From a bacterium (GTDB lineage: Bacteria; Acidobacteriota; Blastocatellia; Pyrinomonadales; Pyrinomonadaceae): a DNA stretch of 8,005 bases. The stretch covers positions 1 to 8,005 of the forward strand of contig JAQSDP010000049.1 in assembly GCA_029945985.1 (NCBI GenBank), written 5' to 3'. Below the pieces are notes generated by a model. It was not told the origin of the DNA. It searched no databases and was given only the letters and a program-made list of their open reading frames with translations. This document shows, one piece after another, positions 5,609 to 8,005 of the stretch; within the stretch, counting starts at the first letter, position 1; each line of letters begins with the position of its first letter. The translations under genes were made by a program, and so were the position numbers.

Positions 5609-6940
5609 GTGGAATTTCTGCAGACCGCGAGTTCGAACGCTCTGGTCCGCGGCTTCGCGATGATACCGAACGTGATTCAACAGCGCACGGGGATATTCGG
5701 GGAAGGTTCGGGCGGGACTCCTATGGGGCTGGCCGCAGTTCGTAGGATCGTGTCGCAGTCCGTGGAATGCGTGTCACCAGGAGCAAGGGTCGTCGCGATC
5801 GTCCCGGATAAGACGCGGGACGACATAACAAACATCCTGCTGCCGATGGCGATCGACGAGCTTGCTGATCGGCGTTTGGCGTCGTTCGAAGTTTTGATCG
5901 CACAAGGGACGCACTCCGCAATGACGCCTGCGGAAAAAGATGCCAAGACCGGGAGCTCCACATGGGCCGACTGGGCACGCTCGACTCCGGTGCTCGACCA
6001 CCAATGGGACGAAGCTCACGACCTTATCGAACTCGGTGAGATCGGGAGCGAGACTGTCGCGGCGATCACCGCGGGGGCGTACGCCCAGAGTGTGAAAGTT
6101 TCGGTAAACCGGCGTTTGTCTCCCGCAAATTGCGATTTCGCTTTGATCTTTGGCTCCGTCGTGCCGCATGAGGTGGCAGGATTTGCGGGCGGTGCTAAGT
6201 ATCTATTCCCCGGCGTGTCCGGCCGCGAGTTAACGAACGTCACGCACTGGATCGGCGCTTTGTCGGGGATCGAGAATGTGATCGGACAGGTTGAAACACC
6301 GGTGCGAAGATTGATCGAAACGGCGGCAGACATGATCCCGTCCCGGGTTGTTTGCTTCTCGTCTGTTGTTTCGCGGGACGAGGACGGCGCAATGAGGACG
6401 CATGCACTGTTCGGAGGCGATCTGCGTGAGAGCTTTCGTGCCGCCGCTGAAATAAGCAAGGAAGTTCATATTCGCCGCGCAGGCAGAAAGTATAAGCGAG
6501 TCGTCGCGCTCCTTGACACTCATTACGATGAACTTTGGACCGGGGGCAAGGCAAGCTATAAGCTCGGCGGAATAATCGAGGACGGCGGCGAGCTAGTTAT
6601 TCACGCTCCCCAGATCACTGAATTTTCGCGATCTCATGGGGCGGTGATCGAGCGGTTCGGATATGCTCCGATCGACATCATTCGCGAGCTTGTTTCGACG
6701 TCCCCGGAACTTGCCGAAAATCTTTGCGTCGCTGCGCACCTAGCGCACGTCGCATACGGGTCGAAACCAAACGGTGATCACCTCTTCCGCATCACGCTTT
6801 CGTCGGCGATCTCACGTGAAAGATGCGAAGCGGCGCACCTATCGTACGCCGATCCGTTGAAATTCGATCTTGGCATCTACCGCGGCGATGGCGATACGCT
6901 CGTCGTTCAGAGGGCTGGCCGGGACCTTTATATTGTCTGA
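5609..6940 (+). CDS. LarA-superfamily nickel-pincer racemase/epimerase (DUF2088), substrate unknown
   Basis: This 443-residue protein (GTG start) belongs to the lactate-racemase LarA superfamily. Aligned by eye to LarA of Lactobacillus plantarum, the catalytic set is present with matching spacing. DKTR (D67, R70) corresponds to D72/R75, and the His of GTHS (H102) to the acid-base H108. PHEVAGFAGGAK supplies H187 and K197, for H174 and K184, the lysine that holds the pyridinium pincer cofactor. THW gives H213, for the nickel ligand H200, at the same +16 spacing from the lysine. K314 or K318 in GGKASYK is the likely partner of K298. Such enzymes invert the hydroxyl-bearing carbon of 2-hydroxy acids by hydride transfer in the cytoplasm; relatives act on malate and sugar acids. 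No signal peptide is seen. No Shine-Dalgarno supports the GTG. An ATG at 5660 (residue 18, MIPNVIQQR) would remove a 17-residue leader and is equally plausible. The next gene starts 13 bases after the stop, so the two are probably cotranscribed. The family is secure, but the reaction is not known. Confidence 0.88.
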   Translation: MEFLQTASSNALVRGFAMIPNVIQQRTGIFGEGSGGTPMGLAAVRRIVSQSVECVSPGARVVAIVPDKTRDDITNILLPMAIDELADRRLASFEVLIAQGTHSAMTPAEKDAKTGSSTWADWARSTPVLDHQWDEAHDLIELGEIGSETVAAITAGAYAQSVKVSVNRRLSPANCDFALIFGSVVPHEVAGFAGGAKYLFPGVSGRELTNVTHWIGALSGIENVIGQVETPVRRLIETAADMIPSRVVCFSSVVSRDEDGAMRTHALFGGDLRESFRAAAEISKEVHIRRAGRKYKRVVALLDTHYDELWTGGKASYKLGGIIEDGGELVIHAPQITEFSRSHGAVIERFGYAPIDIIRELVSTSPELAENLCVAAHLAHVAYGSKPNGDHLFRITLSSAISRERCEAAHLSYADPLKFDLGIYRGDGDTLVVQRAGRDLYIV

Positions 6941-6953
6941 GATCTAAAAAGTT

Positions 6954-8005
6954 ATGAGGAAATTCATCACGGCGTTTTTCGCGTTCGCCATTATCGCGGC
7001 GTCAGGTGGCAACCCCGTATCAAGCCAGCGACGCACGGCTGCGGCCCCGGCCCAATCGGCGAAGGATCAAGCTGTCGAACGCCGCATCTCTGCGTTGATC
7101 GCGCAGATGACGCTTGCGGAGAAACTCGGACAGCTTCAGCAGCTCGACGGCGACGCTAGCGGTACGTATCGGCCGGAACATCTTGAGCTGGCCCGAAAGG
7201 GTTTGCTCGGCTCGACGCTGAACGTACGAGGGGCAAAGATGACGAATGAACTTCAGCGTGCGGCCCTCGAATCGCGGCTGAAGATTCCCATCCTCCTCGG
7301 CTTTGACGTGATCCACGGTTATCGGACTATCTTCCCGGTTCCGCTCGGCGAGGCAGCGAGCTGGGACCTGGCGATGATGGAGCGGACGGCGGCGATCGCG
7401 GCGGCTGAGTCTAGGGCTGCCGGAGTACATTGGACGTTTGCGCCGATGCTGGATATTGCACGCGATCCACGTTGGGGCCGCATTATCGAAGGTGCGGGCG
7501 AGGACGTTTATTTCGGGTCGAAGGCGGCGGCGGCTCGCGTTCGCGGTTTTCAGGGAACCGACTATAGTGCGAAGAACAAGATCCTCGCGACGGCCAAGCA
7601 TTGGGTCGGCTACGGAGCCGCTGAGGGCGGCCGCGATTACAACACCACCAGCCTCTCTGAACGAGCCCTGCGCGAAGATTACTTCCCGCCGTTCAAGGCT
7701 GCGGTCGATGCCGGCGTCGGTTCCTTCATGACATCGTTCAACGACCTCGATGGCGTGCCAGCCACGGGTAATCCCTTCATACTCAAAAAGGTCCTTCGGG
7801 ACGAATGGCAGTTCGATGGGCTGGTTGTTAGCGACTATACAGCGGTGATGGAGCTAATGTTTCACGGCCTCGCGCGCACCGAAGCTGACGCGGCGATGTA
7901 CGCGCTGAACGCGGGTACCGACATGGAGATGGTCAGCCGTTATTACAATAAGTACGGCGAGGACCTGATCAAGCAGAAGAAGGTGACAATGGCGACGATC
8001 GACAA
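6954..8005 (+). CDS. bglX: Secreted GH3 beta-glucosidase, BglX-type, N-terminal part, cut by window edge
   Basis: An ATG at 6954 opens a frame that runs to the right edge, giving 350 complete codons. Residues 1-25 are a signal peptide (MRKFITAFFAFAIIAASGG), so the enzyme is exported to the periplasm or surface. The GH3 N-terminal (alpha/beta)8 domain starts near 41 (VERRISALIAQMTLAEKLGQ). It shows ILLGFDVIHGYRTIFPVPLG (113-132), the APMLDIARDPRWGRIIEGAG segment (163-182), K215-H216 in AKHWVGYGAAEGGRDYN, and SFNDLDGVPATGNPF (261-275). The catalytic nucleophile is Asp294 in GLVVSDYTAVMEL, matching the VSDHGAIKEL region of E. coli BglX. The last residues (YYNKYGEDLIKQKKVTMATID) also parallel E. 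coli BglX. The full protein should be about 750-800 residues, so the rest of the enzyme, including the second GH3 domain with its acid/base Glu, lies beyond the window. BglX enzymes release glucose from the non-reducing end of beta-glucosides; xylosidase side activity is common in GH3. It follows the LarA-like gene by 13 bases with no strong ribosome binding site, which suggests one transcript and perhaps translational coupling. Confidence 0.94.
   Translation, partial: MRKFITAFFAFAIIAASGGNPVSSQRRTAAAPAQSAKDQAVERRISALIAQMTLAEKLGQLQQLDGDASGTYRPEHLELARKGLLGSTLNVRGAKMTNELQRAALESRLKIPILLGFDVIHGYRTIFPVPLGEAASWDLAMMERTAAIAAAESRAAGVHWTFAPMLDIARDPRWGRIIEGAGEDVYFGSKAAAARVRGFQGTDYSAKNKILATAKHWVGYGAAEGGRDYNTTSLSERALREDYFPPFKAAVDAGVGSFMTSFNDLDGVPATGNPFILKKVLRDEWQFDGLVVSDYTAVMELMFHGLARTEADAAMYALNAGTDMEMVSRYYNKYGEDLIKQKKVTMATID

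Noticed and set aside
7020..7601. A 193-codon minus-strand frame inside the GH3 gene
   Set aside because: It is antisense to a clearly conserved GH3 sequence. The arginine-rich translation is typical of shadow frames in GC-rich DNA.
1..8005. Mobile elements, CRISPR arrays, tRNA or rRNA genes, or broken genes
   Set aside because: I saw no transposase or integrase sequence, no terminal repeats, no regularly spaced repeats and no tRNA-like cloverleaf. All the internal genes read through without frameshift or premature stop.

Overview
The window looks like chromosomal DNA of a diderm heterotroph with moderately high GC, most likely an Acidobacteriota member (possibly Blastocatellia). This is inferred from the kind of outer-membrane receptor present: an 1153-residue Oar-like TonB-dependent receptor with an N-terminal carboxypeptidase-regulatory-like domain and no SusD partner beside it. 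A LacI-type regulator with an 'SPTTVSWVLN' recognition helix fits the same guess. No phage, IS, CRISPR, tRNA or rRNA sequence was seen. Codon use appears uniform across the genes by eye.

Layout. (1) Positions 1-376, minus strand: the first 125 codons of an acetyl-CoA synthetase, cut by the window edge. (2) 377-750: a gene-free spacer with one notable dyad. (3) 751-1815, minus: a LacI-family regulator. (4) 1816-2077: a divergent control region. It has a good sigma70-type promoter facing right, a CG-centred palindrome typical of LacI-family operators just downstream of it, a second operator-like copy 13 bp further on, and a separate perfect 12-bp palindrome over the -35 box. (5) 2078-5539, plus: the TonB-dependent receptor, preceded by a clear GGAGG. 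(6) 5561-5592: a strong intrinsic terminator. (7) 5609-6940, plus: a LarA-superfamily (nickel-pincer racemase/epimerase) protein with all the key residues. (8) 6954 to the right edge, plus: a secreted BglX-type GH3 beta-glucosidase, with about 350 residues present.

Proposed logic (inference). The regulator senses a sugar or glycoside and releases the promoter of the receptor-led cluster. The receptor brings an oligosaccharide or glycoside through the outer membrane, the exported GH3 enzyme removes beta-linked sugar, and the cytoplasmic LarA homologue inverts a carbon in a 2-hydroxy acid or sugar acid derived from the substrate. The terminator after the receptor gene would make receptor transcript more abundant than enzyme transcript. 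The LarA homologue in a glycoside-uptake locus is the least expected element: its substrate cannot be read from sequence, and the genes that make its nickel cofactor (larB/larC/larE) are not in the window.
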